Made by a program: the position numbers and the translations under genes. A stretch of DNA of 64,000 nt from Marsupella aquatica (taxonomy: Eukaryota > Marchantiophyta), in contig OZ316898.1 in NCBI GenBank assembly GCA_973895155.1, positions 13,640,001-13,704,000 on the forward strand, in the 5' to 3' direction. Position 1 is the first letter of the stretch, and each line of letters begins with the position of its first letter. Below the pieces are notes generated by a model, which was not told the origin of the DNA, searched no databases, and worked only from the letters and a program-made list of their open reading frames with translations. This document shows, piece by piece, positions 12,719 through 25,169 of this stretch.

Positions 12719-12818
12719 GTGAGAAATTGTCAGAGGGGGTCAATTGGGGCAGAAATAGTCCAGAGGGGGTTGATTAAGCAAGAAATAGTCCAGAGGGGGT
12801 TGATTAAGCATATACCTA
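12719..12818 (-). repeat. right terminal/subterminal repeat array of the putative transposon
   Basis: Three tandem units of about 28 bp containing AGGGGGTTGATTAAGC or a variant; the last two are identical. This is the inverse of the left array. Confidence 0.85.
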
Positions 12819-12826
12819 GTCTCACA

Positions 12827-15800
12827 CTGTCCAGTCTACTATTCCAGCAGTGTCCCTCACAATGTCCAGTCTACTATTCCCAGTCTACTATTCCAGCAGT
12901 GTCCCTCCTGACACTCATAACAAACGTTTATCAATGGTATGGAGCTATGTCGTACACAATATATGCCTCATGCCTTGCCCATAGTGTATCGGGATGGGCA
13001 CCTTTATTAAAAACAATTGGCACTGTGATATATGTGAATGGTGGTGTCCTGCGCTGCGATGCTACTGTAGTAGAGAAGTAGATTGTTCCGGAATACACGT
13101 GTCTGTTCTGGAATCCACGTGAACATCATGCCTTACGGTAGCAAAATGATCATCAAACCCTGCTTACGTCTCAAATTGATTACGACGGTATCCCTCATTT
13201 GAGTTTAATTGGACACTTGAAGGGAACGCCGCTGACTCTCCACTCTGCAGGATGAAGTCGACCATCCCTCTCCAATCTGATGAGTTTGCCCATTTTGCGG
13301 GATGCAGCAGCGAGTGCAAGCAAATTTTGGCCGGGAAGTTATGGCGTCAGACTTTTTAATCAGCTGATCTCTCCAAAACTGTTTATGACCATGTTTCCAA
13401 GAAAGATAAGCAGACAAATCCAGTACAGCTCCCCTAACAATAATGCAGGTTTGTAACTTAGTGCTAATTAATATGGACCACATGGCAAGTTGGGACCCTG
13501 TAGCTTTTTCTAATTAGCACGCGGCGGATTCCCAAATTCTCGGTCAAAGTGAGATCAAAGTAAGTCAAAGGCACTGAGCCCGGCACTGAGGCACTGAGAC
13601 TGGACATCTCTCATGGTAACCCACAGGCTGGATCGCAGGAAGCAATTATTTCTATTGAGGAGTTCTGTTTATTGAGACGGTATATCTGTTTCCTGATGAC
13701 AGTAGCAGGTGGATATTCATGATTATGTCGTTCCTATCCCAGTAATCCCACTATGACTGCAGATCGCAGTGTCTTGCCCAGATCGACGAAAATTTAATCT
13801 TCCTTGTACAATATCTTTGTAACATACACCTGAACCTCCACCACCTGCGTTCCCAGCACTGTAACTACTATCTCTCTCGCGTAATCATGCACCTCAATAA
13901 GCTATTTCCACTTAAATGAGCTTTAGTAGCAAGTCAGTGACAGTCAGGGCTCATCGAGAACGGCGCAGTGTGAGGGGCATTGTCGTCGTCCTGTTGCATC
14001 TCACTTTGTATGTTTTCCAACCTGGATTACTGTAGTGAGTTGGCTGGGGCTTCCCTTCCTGTTCTTTCACTGCAAGCCGATAAGCAGACCCTTTGACTAG
14101 CTACCCACAACGTTGTGTACTGTGATTGATGAGCGAAGCAAGTTTTTCAAGCCAAAGAAAATATGCACGCAAACGACAAACCGAACCAATCCAGCATTCT
14201 GTCCCAATTCCTACAGATGGGGATAGTGTGGAACTACAGTGCTGGGCAGGGCCACCCAGGCCATGATAGGGCCTACGTGCTGTACCACTTCTTCCAAAAC
14301 TGAACCACCGTGGACTAAGCCGGAACTCAAGGTCCGACAGTTCTCACGACCGTCTTTGGCGAGCGGCTGATACGATCAAAATCCAGAGTGCGGCTCTTGC
14401 CAGTGCCTTCAGCCTTTCATGCATATGTACGGTATCAATTCTCGACCAGAATTGCAGACTCGAGTGAGTACCTATTTACTTTCAACGAACAAAATTTCGT
14501 CGTACTACTTGAGTGATGTTTTTGAGGGCTACGTGCTCCAGACCCTCGGTGAGTCCTTGGGCCTTCATCAAACGTGGATGACATGACTAGCTGTAATCTT
14601 CCAATCCGTGTCGGCGACCTTGGTTTAATATTGAGATGTCATTGGAAATTTTGCGACTTGCAGATTGGTAAAAGTTGGTTCATGCAATCATACCTGCCTC
14701 CTCAGCTGCTCCGGTGGCTGATGGACTAGATGCAAGGCTACCTATGAATGTGGACCTGCAGTTGCCTTTCATGGGAAAATAAACACAGCGTGTCCGGCAT
14801 TCTTTCAACTTATGTCGTTTGCGTGTTAAGTTTCTCTAAAATAAGATGTGGGCATTCCTTTCCATCTTTCATCTTTTCACGCTTCTTCTTATCAGCTGCT
14901 CGATTGAGATGTTACATAACTGTCCTGGAGTCATAAATCCTGGGTTTGGTCGTATCAGATATTTAGTCTTGGAGATAGGACTGGCACCGGCCCTATGCGG
15001 CAAACAATGGTAAGGCCTCGGAATCAAACTCTAGAGTACGAGTACTGATGCTTTCCAGCTTCGAGGCTAGGGCACAAGTAGGCGGACCGAGGGGAGGAGC
15101 GAGTTGGTAATGTCTTGCCCGGAGAGATCAGGCACTGTAGGAATCTTTGGAATGGGCTTTGGAAAGCACGAGCATTTGGTACATTCAATTACGTAAATGG
15201 ACCTCAGAAATGGACTCAAGTTGTCGAAATGGAGCTGGTCTGGTCTAACATTGCAAACGTGAGGATCGGAGAGCCTCTTCGAAATAATATGGCTGGCAAG
15301 TGGAGCTCTTCAGCAGTGAGATCGAGCATTGGAATGAAGTTCAACAAGGGAGCCGGAGGAATGACACCAATGCAGATGTGACGATCGGTGCTCCGCCGAA
15401 GATTAGAGTTTCAAGTTAGCTAGGGCTGTTTAGTGGTGTGAGCGTTCGAAAAATACTCACCTATGCATCTCTAGAAAAAGATTCAATGAGGCTTTCGGGT
15501 TCACGCGCGGAGTCTGGCCAAATGTTCATTTGTAAGAGCTATCATTATTGGGTCGTCCATGACAAATTGCCAACAGCAGCACTTGGATGTAGCTTTTAGT
15601 CTCTTTCGATGGCTTCTGAGAACGGTCCAGAGAGGACTGTGGCGCCACCTTCTACGCCCACTTCTTCCATTTGGGAGGCGGCGATACCCTGGAGATCGAG
15701 AACGTTCTAGTTTTGTGTATATTCGCTGGCTGTGCCGACCACCAAGAATATCCAGGGCTGATGTTCTAAGAAACCTTGCTTACATCATCACCTGCTTCTT

Positions 15801-15981
15801 TGTAAAGATTGGGTATTCTTTGTTAAGCTTGTCAATGAAGAGACGCCGGGGTGTGGATAGATTAGTTCGACCAAACCACAGTAGCAGCTGGCCTTGAAGA
15901 GAAATCTCTCTAACTAAGCGACCAACCTGAATTTTAGGGGATCGTCCTGGATCGAGGAATTCGATCGAAGCTTCGAGATCG
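12827..15981. other. intergenic, no gene recognised
   Basis: It begins with a short tandem duplication (TGTCCAGTCTACTATTCC units, about 12827-12905). About 60 bp near 14725-14790 is homologous, inverted, to about 39000-39060. An 88-codon frame at 15115-15381 and a 112-codon Arg-rich frame at 15559-15897 match no family I recognise and are not called as genes. Confidence 0.5.
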
Positions 15982-16689
15982 ATGATGGACTTGCTAGTTC
16001 TTGGGGTAACGCTTGGATTCCTCGTGGAGGCGGCAAGAATGGTTGCACAAAAATGTTCTGGAGGCAGGACGAAGAAAGAGAACGATGATAGTTCTTTACG
16101 GGAACCGCTTCTTAGACCCGAAGAGGTGCTTGATGCTTCGGGTCGTTGCAGGTTGCCTTGCTGCTCACACCGTTTTCAAGAGAACTTTGCCCAGGATGCA
16201 CTCGACGTCGAGTACTCTCCGGAAACTACTAGCGACGAGGAAACCAATTCACTGCCAGGGAGCTTAAGGGCGATTACAGACGATTCCGAGGAGGATCTGG
16301 AGGAGCAAGGGGTGAAGATTATGAAGTGGGAGGACTTGATGGACAACGTCTCTGTGACACTTGTCGAAGATATGAGGAGTAGTATTAAGGGTAAAGAAAT
16401 CGTCGAGGAGCTGGAGGACAACACTACGAATGGGGACAGGCCCAGATCTGAAAGTTTTCCTTCAAGAATCCGGAGACTTCGTCTGTCAGGGACGAAGTCG
16501 GCAAAAATCTACCCTGCACCTCTTGATTCACCAATCACTTCGCTACAAGCTCCGAATTCCCACATCTTGCTGGCGGGACCAAGGTCTACCGAGTACGGAC
16601 TCAATAATTCTTACCAGTCTTCACGGGATCCTCACTTCAAGCCCGCCACAAAATTCCCGACTGACACAGGCGAATGCTCAAAATCGTAA
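15982..16689 (+). CDS. hypothetical protein, N-terminal membrane anchor and acidic body
   Basis: An uninterrupted 235-codon frame, not recognised. A second in-frame ATG is the next codon, so the start is uncertain by one residue. Seen: a hydrophobic N-terminal stretch (about residues 3-20, LLVLGVTLGFLVEAA) that could be a signal anchor; a basic, Cys-containing segment; then an acidic dileucine-type motif (SLREPLL, about 38-44) of the kind that directs endomembrane sorting. A strongly acidic middle (about 70-145) and a Ser/Pro/Arg-rich tail with a basic RIRRLR patch follow. The surrounding 2-3 kb is more GC-rich than the flanking repeats, which favours a real gene. It could also be one exon of a longer gene. 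No function is proposed. Confidence 0.45.
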   Translation: MMDLLVLGVTLGFLVEAARMVAQKCSGGRTKKENDDSSLREPLLRPEEVLDASGRCRLPCCSHRFQENFAQDALDVEYSPETTSDEETNSLPGSLRAITDDSEEDLEEQGVKIMKWEDLMDNVSVTLVEDMRSSIKGKEIVEELEDNTTNGDRPRSESFPSRIRRLRLSGTKSAKIYPAPLDSPITSLQAPNSHILLAGPRSTEYGLNNSYQSSRDPHFKPATKFPTDTGECSKS

Positions 16690-18229
16690 CGCAATGCTTT
16701 CCGTGCCTGTGGTAGCTACTGTTGCCATTATATCACTCATGTACAATTCGCCTCAAGTTGGGTACGTGCGGATGGGGATTTTTTCCTTTTGGAAATCGCC
16801 TCCGGAGAGAGTTTCAATTTTGTGACTATCATTTCTGCCTCAGAATCATTTTTTTATCGGATGAGCCGATTCACCTTTATTGAGGTAATCGCAGTTTTAA
16901 CAAGGTACGCAGGAGGTGTTGTTAACATAAGCAGATTTAGATCAGGCAGTTTTGTTCAATGTACAATTAACTTCAGTGAGTGTGCGTGACGACGTGCAAG
17001 CATGATTTTTAGCCAGTCACGTTCGAGTTTCATGAGCACCTTACCTGCAATTTCCACCGCTGCCAGGGGTAGAAATGGCTGCACAGTTTTCAAAACGAAG
17101 TTTTTGATTCAGTGTTCACGTCGGCCATCATTCTACGATGGCTTTAGAGGTCGTGGGTGGGGTCAGCTGTCAGGGCCAGGGCTGTGCCGAAGAAGTTTAA
17201 TGATAATAAACTAAGATAATACTGTACATGGGACCTCGATGCACAATGTGCGAGTGCATGGAGCTTTGTGCAGCCTCCGTTATCGCGAATCGATCTCCCG
17301 TGTCTATTTTGCGACAGTTTTTTGGTGGGCAGCCGCCTCACTCAACCAGGATGCTCGAATAATTCGCTTGGTTTTGAATAAATTGAGCATTAACTCTGTG
17401 CTGATCAGCATGGAATGCACAATCGGATTACGATTTCCAAGGGCGTTGTTTCTGTTTGATTGGAGCCTGAAATTACGCGCAGTTGGTGGATGTCTCTTCG
17501 GAATTGTCAAGATTTCAGCTCTTGATCACAACAGATTCTCGTACTATATCGATCACTACATGGCAATCGCCGAAGCACGCAGCAGTTCGATCATATACCA
17601 ACGGTGTTGTTATCGAGCATCCTTGAGATCCCATGCAGACTTCGGATCCATTGTTAGCGCTTGTTGAACTTTTGCGAGGCGGCCTTCTCGTGCCAGTTTT
17701 GGGCTTAGGATATGTATTATTGATATTGTAGCTATGGACTACTGTAGCTCGATGACCGCAGTTTCCAACCACATAATTGCATGATGCTGTGGTTGGAAAC
17801 TGAATTCCCCTTGTCTGGAGGGCACTGCAAGAATGGAGGCTATGGTTTCTCCGTAGAGACTGGACTAAACCGAAGTTGTCCGATCGAGCGTGAATTTTGA
17901 AACGTGTATTCAACACTTTTCTTCTGTCCTGCAGGATCTAGAGACAGTGATTTTCAATCACGGACTCACACAGAAGCGGGAACCGATTGTCGGCTGCCTC
18001 CATGCCAGAAAAATTAACTTGCAAGATCTGAAAATTGTTGGAGTCGCCTGTGCTGTAAACGAAGTTTTAAGTTTCGAGCTCGAAGTGACGCAAACGCACA
18101 ATATTTCCCGAGCTGGATTCCATCGTTGGGTTCGAGGAGTAAATTTCCTTATTATTCGTCGCGGGGAAAAAGACGATGCTAAGAATAATCTCAGAATGTG
18201 ACTCAAGGCCATACTTCCCCTAGCATCAC
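16690..18229. other. intergenic, no gene recognised
   Basis: Several frames of 60-145 codons occur on both strands (for example 17239-17667 plus, 17515-17916 minus). They overlap one another and none has recognisable domains, so none is called. A short inverted repeat near 17755-17805 (CAGTTTCCAACCACA and its complement) could form a hairpin. Confidence 0.45.
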
Positions 18230-19405
18230 CAACTGATATGAGATCCAAGCGCATGGCTCGTAAGGCTGGAGCTCTGGTGCTTATCACTGCTGTCTGGTTG
18301 TCTAATAGTGTGCGATTAAAACTACAACTGTAAGCAAGATAACCACCCTCAAAATCAGCACAAAACTCCAATCCAGATCCTACCATCGTTTCCATAAGAA
18401 TTGAAAAGTGGCCATGCTAAACGCTTGGGTAGGACATTTTCCCACAGGCGAAACTTCAAGGTCCAACAGTGTACGAAGCATACAGGCATTGGAAGATCAA
18501 GGCAAACCTAAGCCTGGGCTTGAGATATCGCCATCTGTCCTCCGAGAATATAGCATTCTTGGCATGGCCTTCCGTTTGTTTGCTTGTTGAGAAAAAACAC
18601 AGAGCAAAAAACCGCAATTGAGGGTCTACCAACCGTCCGTCAGCATCAAATACGAACTCAAATCTAGAACTTGCTGTTCCTGTTCCTCCTGTTGCTCGTC
18701 TCCTTCCTCCTGCGAACTGAATGAAACATTGTGTTCAAATCTTACTAGCCTCCGAACGAATCATAAAGAACCCGTCAGCTAGCTTACTTTGTCCTTGTCC
18801 TCCTCGTCTTCTTGCTTCTCTTCATTTTGTGGTGGTGGTGGTGGTGGAGGAGGTGGAGGTTGTTGTTGCTGATCATCCTGAGGAGGCATGTCGATAAGAA
18901 TTGATTGTGGTATGATCACAAGGTCAACCTGCAACAAGATAACCGGATGGCCAGATTCCACCATAAATACAAGCAATCGAGAAAAGTTATGAGTATGTTG
19001 ATAGGAGATCATCGAGCAGGACGACACGTTCACAAGAGGAAATCTACATTGGTGACTCCTGTTATCATAACCTACAAAATATGTCCAGTACATCGTAGGA
19101 TGGGTGGCTTTTAGGGCAAGTTACAGTTCCAGAATTTACTGCTTTCTGCACATCATCCACGCCAACTCTGTCACGTCCCTCCAAAGCAATGAATGCCTCC
19201 GCCACCCTCACGGCCATTAGCTCTGCACGACGTCCCTGTTCCAGACTTGAGTTGCAAGGGCTGACAAAGACATCCTCAATCCCATCACCGTCGTACTGCA
19301 ATCTGTCTGCCAATCCTGCCTCCTACCTGTACAGAAGCCCCGGCACTCAGTAAGCTCAAATTGAAATGCGAAAAGCTGCAGAAATAGACAATCAATAACT
19401 TGTTC
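18230..19405. pseudogene. truncated, rearranged CHLD copy (unprocessed pseudogene)
   Basis: Homologous to the intact CHLD gene at 25170-30581. From 19405 down to about 18322 it reads on the minus strand: the end of intron 2, the first half of exon 3, then a jump into late intron 6, then exon 7, intron 7, exon 8 (with the polyproline tract), part of intron 8, exon 9 with several indels, and much of intron 9. Against the intact gene it lacks about 1.4 kb (late exon 3 to intron 6, which includes the Walker B exon). From about 18232 to 18320 the 3' part of exon 10 and the start of intron 10 lie on the opposite (plus) strand, so this end is inverted. Retained introns show a DNA-level duplication. 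The first coding exons, the VWA domain and the C-terminus are absent, so it cannot encode a working subunit. Confidence 0.9.
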
Positions 19406-20693
19406 TGTGGGTAAGGTGTAGGTGAAGAAAAAAAGGTCTTTGCGCTAAAGAAGCAAACCATCATCAAGTTTTCATTTGAAGGAGTCGCATCAAAATACTG
19501 AGGGTTCCAAGAAATATAAAGATCTGCGAAATATGAACCGATCCCCGCTCTCTCCAAAGTCACCTGCCCGAAAGAAGCACGAATGCCTCCTGCCAGCCTG
19601 TTGGATCTGGGATTTATGTCAGCACGAGGAACTACTGCACCGGAATATGAAAGCAGTTGTGGTTGATGAGACCACAACAACGATGTTGGAAGTCTTAAAA
19701 CGATAAGTTCGTCAATTATTTCACTGCTGCGTACTATTCAAAGTTTAAGACGTTTCTCTTGTGAAAGTCAAAGTTTTAAGACATTACTCTTTTGGAAGTC
19801 CATCGTATCTTTACTCTCCAGTTTAGCTTCACGTTCACTTCTCTTCAGTTTGCTCACGATGTTTGAATTTGTTGTAAGTCGGACCAGTGATACGATTGTA
19901 AGAGAGACGTTGTCCTCTACGCTTACGCTCGTGTCGAGACACCTTTATACACAGTAATGGCTCAGGATGTTTGAAATTGTAAGTCGGGCCACAGATAAGA
20001 TTGTAAGGGAGATAGTGTCCTATTGCTTTTACAGTGCAGCCAAGACAATTTTATACACAACGGCGACCTTTTCCACGTTTGAATCTGCTCCTAGCTAAAA
20101 TGAGTCGATGTCCCCGAATTTCACCAAAAATTACAAATTAGGCAATCACGGCATTGTTCGACGCACATGTAAGAGAATACTCCCGAGGCTTACATGACCA
20201 TTGCGCTTCACTGACGGACATCTCTCTGGCTAAAGATCCCCCACACTTTGATGTTCAAACCAGCGTATTAGAGGTCGTTCAGAAGGAAGTAACACCTTCA
20301 CAGTTACGAAACTTTCAACTCTCATCCCACCATATCTAAGACCCATGGGCAGCTACAAACAAAAGCATATTAGGCTCAACCCAACATTCGAGACCGTCGA
20401 ACACCTCCAATTGGTTCTTCCAGCCCAAAATTTAAGCATCCATGCAGTAGACTGAACGACGAAGGAGAAGTGAAATAGTCCACTTTATTTGTGGACGAAC
20501 TGATTCTTTCCGTATATTTACATGAGTGGGAAGAGTGGGGCAACGCAAATGTAACATGCGGAGCACGTACGAGGTGACAGTCTCTAGGTCCTAACTACGA
20601 GCCTCGATTCACATAACGAATCCTTGAAACTCTAAATCTCTTTTACAACCCGAAGTTTTCTTTTAGGCTCTACAAGGTCAACCTGCAGTGTCC
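19406..20693 (-). repeat. duplicated 3' flank of polyubiquitin UBQ-1
   Basis: Read on the minus strand, this region follows the 3' flank of UBQ-2 (44774-46095). Shared blocks include the 3' UTR (AGAGCCTAAA..., GGACCTAGAGACTGTC), a block around 19620-19710 (GTGGTCTCATCAACCACAAC) and a block around 19410-19600. Homology stops at about 19405, where the CHLD fragment begins. A block near 20190-20330 also resembles the 120-bp tandem repeat downstream of UBQ-3. Stretches of the 19410-19680 block stay open on the minus strand, so it may hold a decayed exon, but I do not recognise it. Confidence 0.75.
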
Positions 20694-21917
<1,224 letters not shown>

Positions 21918-22058
21918 TCACCAACCTCCTGTCTACTCTAAATTTCACACAATCTGCACCACACCACACCACACCACACCACGCTCTCCACAGCAAACCT
22001 AGCTCGTAAAGAAGAAGGAGAACGAGCTCTGAATGACTCGTCTAGTGCGTCGGAGCCC

Positions 22059-22066
22059 TTTAAATA
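22059..22066 (-). promoter_or_regulatory. TATA-like box of UBQ-1
   Basis: TATTTAAA on the minus strand, about 220 bp upstream of the ATG. UBQ-2 and UBQ-3 have a related AT-rich box (GATTAAA, ATTTAAA) at nearly the same distance. A CACGTG G-box lies further upstream at 22169-22174. Confidence 0.55.
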
Positions 22067-25000
22067 TCGATAAGATGAGGACCGGAGGAGGAGGAGGAGC
22101 GACGTCGAGCATACTCACCGGGGTCGGTATTCCGGGACACGATAAACCCGCCTTTTATCGAGAAAAGTCACGTGAGGGGCCTGACCGGTGCTGCGCACAG
22201 GCCGGTTATGGTCCGGTCCGGGAATTCTACTGCATCAAACAAATGGACTGCGGTGACATAAAGACAACCACAGTTATGAGATAAAGAGAACCACAGTTTC
22301 CTGGTTGCAGTCTCTTCGGTATTTTGGTGAGACCTTTGGTTGAGACACAAAATGGCCTCAACAGAGGCTTTTGGAAAAGAGCAACTTGTAGTGCACGCTA
22401 TGGAAGATTTGTCGAGCTTTCATCAAGGAAAAGAGCAATTGGTAGTGAACAGTATTGGAGCTTGTTTAGCTTTCATCAAGAAAAAGAGCAATTGGTAGTC
22501 AACACAATGAAAGCTTTCAGCGAAGCAAACAGGAGCTACAGAAGTGTTGACAATGTTTGAAAAATAGAAGGATGCAAGTTTGCGCATTTGAGGGAGTTGT
22601 TCCAAAAATGATTCCCAAGTGAAGTTTTCAGATCTGGCAAAATTTGTAGTGGGTGGTCAAAATCATGGTTTTTGATGGGCTCGAACAAGGGAAAGCAACA
22701 TTGGAGAGGCAGATCGAGCAAAGCATCTCAAGAATGGGATGATGAGGAGCAAGCATGGTGGGAGACTCTTGTGATGACAATCAGACAATGAGGTCCTCAA
22801 ATAAATGTAAAGGCAATGGCTCCATTGGGGCATCTCAAGCCAGCTTCCCTGTGGTGGTTTTATGTGAATTGGCAGGCAGGACTGCTGGTAAAAAGTCTGT
22901 GGCTTCCAAAACATGTTAGATTCACTAACCCAGACGCTTGGTTAACTGGTATCCACAACAAAAATTGGTCACTGCCCTTTAAATAGTGATCAAATTCAAA
23001 ATTTTGATGATGTTGAGTTAGCCAACAGGTGGGTGTTGTGACACCTCTCAAACCGGAAGACCCCTAGGTAAAGTTTGCTGGAAAGTTGGGTCGTGGTCAG
23101 GTTCAGAGATGAAAATTTCTTGCAGCAGCTAACCCCAAAAAACTGGGAAACAGCGGGTTTAATATGCCCTATTAGAGCCATCTTGTTCTTTCTTAGTCTT
23201 ACAAACAATCATTTTTCACGATAAAAATGCAAGTATAGAGACCAGTTACAACCAACTTCTGGCACTTATGGAACACCAAGATTTCGATCAGACAGTTTAA
23301 TAACCCAGTCACATTCAGCTGTTCATAAGTGTACTTCATTGTAGGTAGAACATTATTGGTAGAACATGACCAGGAAGAGTTCCTGATTGAATTCTACAAT
23401 AAGCCATGAAGACCAGGAAATGTTCCTCACTGAATTCTAGAGTGTACCAGCATCTTAAACTTGCTGTTATTATTTTAAGTTTGTGGCAGTGAGACATCTA
23501 TGTCAGTCTACACCCCACATCTATCCAGAGGACGGCAAGAAATTACCTTCAATTGGTCTCAATTCCCTATTAATACCCCTGCTTCACTGGATTGTGCTCT
23601 AAAATAATAGCATTTGTGCCCCTCCTTCAATGGATTCTGCTCCAAATAGCTGGGTCGGGTTAAATGTGTACAGCACAATAGAAACTTGTGGTAGTTATTG
23701 CATTGGCAAAATGCAAAACAGGGAATTCCCTTCCATAATGACCAGAAAAGTACAACGAGAAAAATGTTGAAGGGATTTAAACAAGAAACTCCCCAGCTCA
23801 CTAATTGTAAAAGAGAATCAGGAACCCACCTGGGTTATTAGAGGCACTTTACAAGACCACTAAGAGCATCCGCACCTGTCTTCCATAGAAGGCAGCCGGC
23901 AGCAAATATGCAGGGTTCCACACAGGAATCCCCTTTTGGATTCCCCACTGGAGAACAATAGCATTCCGCTAACACCCTGGGCCTGGCTAAACAGGTCCCT
24001 GCCGAGGCATTCCTACCTTGCAATAGCAGCGCCAGCCAACTGACCTCCGTTCATAATGACTGGACAAGATTCTATGTAGGGTGTTCCATCCAACCCGGTC
24101 GGGGCATGTGCTTGTGGTACACTGCCAGTCGGCACACATCATTTAGAAACATCAGAGGGTTTTAGTGGGATGGGTGGGGAACTCTACCACTGCATTTATT
24201 GCCCAGGCTTATGAGTGCCAATCGGCCTTGCCACTTTGGCTTATAGCAGGCAAGTATGTACCGTGGGTGTGGATGCTCTAAGGCAAATTCAAGGCCAAAT
24301 TTCCCTACCTCTTGAGTGTTCACTTTAGATATAATAAGTTCCAAAAATATAATAAGTGACCAAAAACCAGTACTATTTTGGTGGGACCCGTGTGATTGAT
24401 GAGATATCCTTACACGGTGGGGTGCACAAAAGTGTGGATCTCCTCTGAAAGGTGATCCAATCCTTTGGCCAAAAGTTCTCACCTGGTATAACAACTGGGT
24501 CCCACCCAGTTCAGGGTAGGATTGGGATGGATTGGGATTTCCAAGCTCTAAAGTGCCTCCATGATCCTGTAAAGAGAAAATGCAGCAGCTTGAGATGATT
24601 AAGATTTAATGAATCCACAAAACTTTGCCATGGCCCTTCTCTTGTAAAAGTGCCCCCTCAGATTTGGAGAACTTTGGCTCAAAGTGCGTCATGTAAAGTG
24701 GTCTCTGAGCTTTGCGAACTGACATTCTGTATCGTTCAACAGGTCGAAGCATTTTCTCAAGCTCCCGCACAGAAACCTTAGCTCGCTCGACCTGCTCTCA
24801 CTCTGTCTCGTCTTCGTTCGCTACTACGTTAGGTTTAAGCATTTTGCAGAAACTCAGCACAGATATCTCTGTGTTTCGAGCATTCAGTGATCTTTGAATT
24901 CAGTGATCTTTGAATTTGACATTCTGTACTGAAATTCCTGCAATGATCGCTCCTGCAGTTCACTTGAATGTCTCTGCGTCAAAATCGGGGCTCCGGGTTG

Positions 25001-25169
25001 TCATGGTCGAAGAAGCAGCTGACAAAAATTAAGAATCCCGCCAGGTTTCTGACCATGTCCCGGGCCATTTCTCACTGCTGACGGATGAGGGACAACACTT
25101 TTGTTAGGGACAGCCGACGCGAAGTGACGGGAGTCAGTTTTGTCCAACTGAGTTGCGAGCTTCCAAACA
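22067..25169. other. intergenic between divergent UBQ-1 and CHLD
   Basis: The first 200 bases are the UBQ-1 promoter and the last few hundred should be the CHLD promoter and 5' UTR. In between, 22370-22510 has an imperfect repeat (AAAGAGCAATTGGTAGT, about 60-bp period). No gene is recognised. Confidence 0.5.

Larger units (their letters stand above)
11278..12818. mobile_element. putative non-autonomous DNA transposon with inverted ends and subterminal repeats
   Basis: The 1541-bp segment is flanked by the 8-bp direct repeat GTCTCACA (11270-11277 and 12819-12826). Its ends are inverted copies: the left end GGTATATGCTTAATCGACCC matches the right end read on the other strand with about four mismatches over some 36 bp. 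The outermost two or three bases do not pair exactly. AATCGACCCCC recurs five times on the left (from 11292, 11332, 11351, 11380, 11409), and the complementary motif occurs three times on the right. Terminal inverted repeats, subterminal motif arrays and an 8-bp duplication are typical of hAT-type elements, but no transposase frame is seen. The superfamily is inferred. Confidence 0.65.

Noticed and set aside
15559-15897. 112-codon Arg-rich frame upstream of the 235-codon gene
   Set aside because: No domain, no supporting splice or composition signal; could be 5' leader of the next gene.
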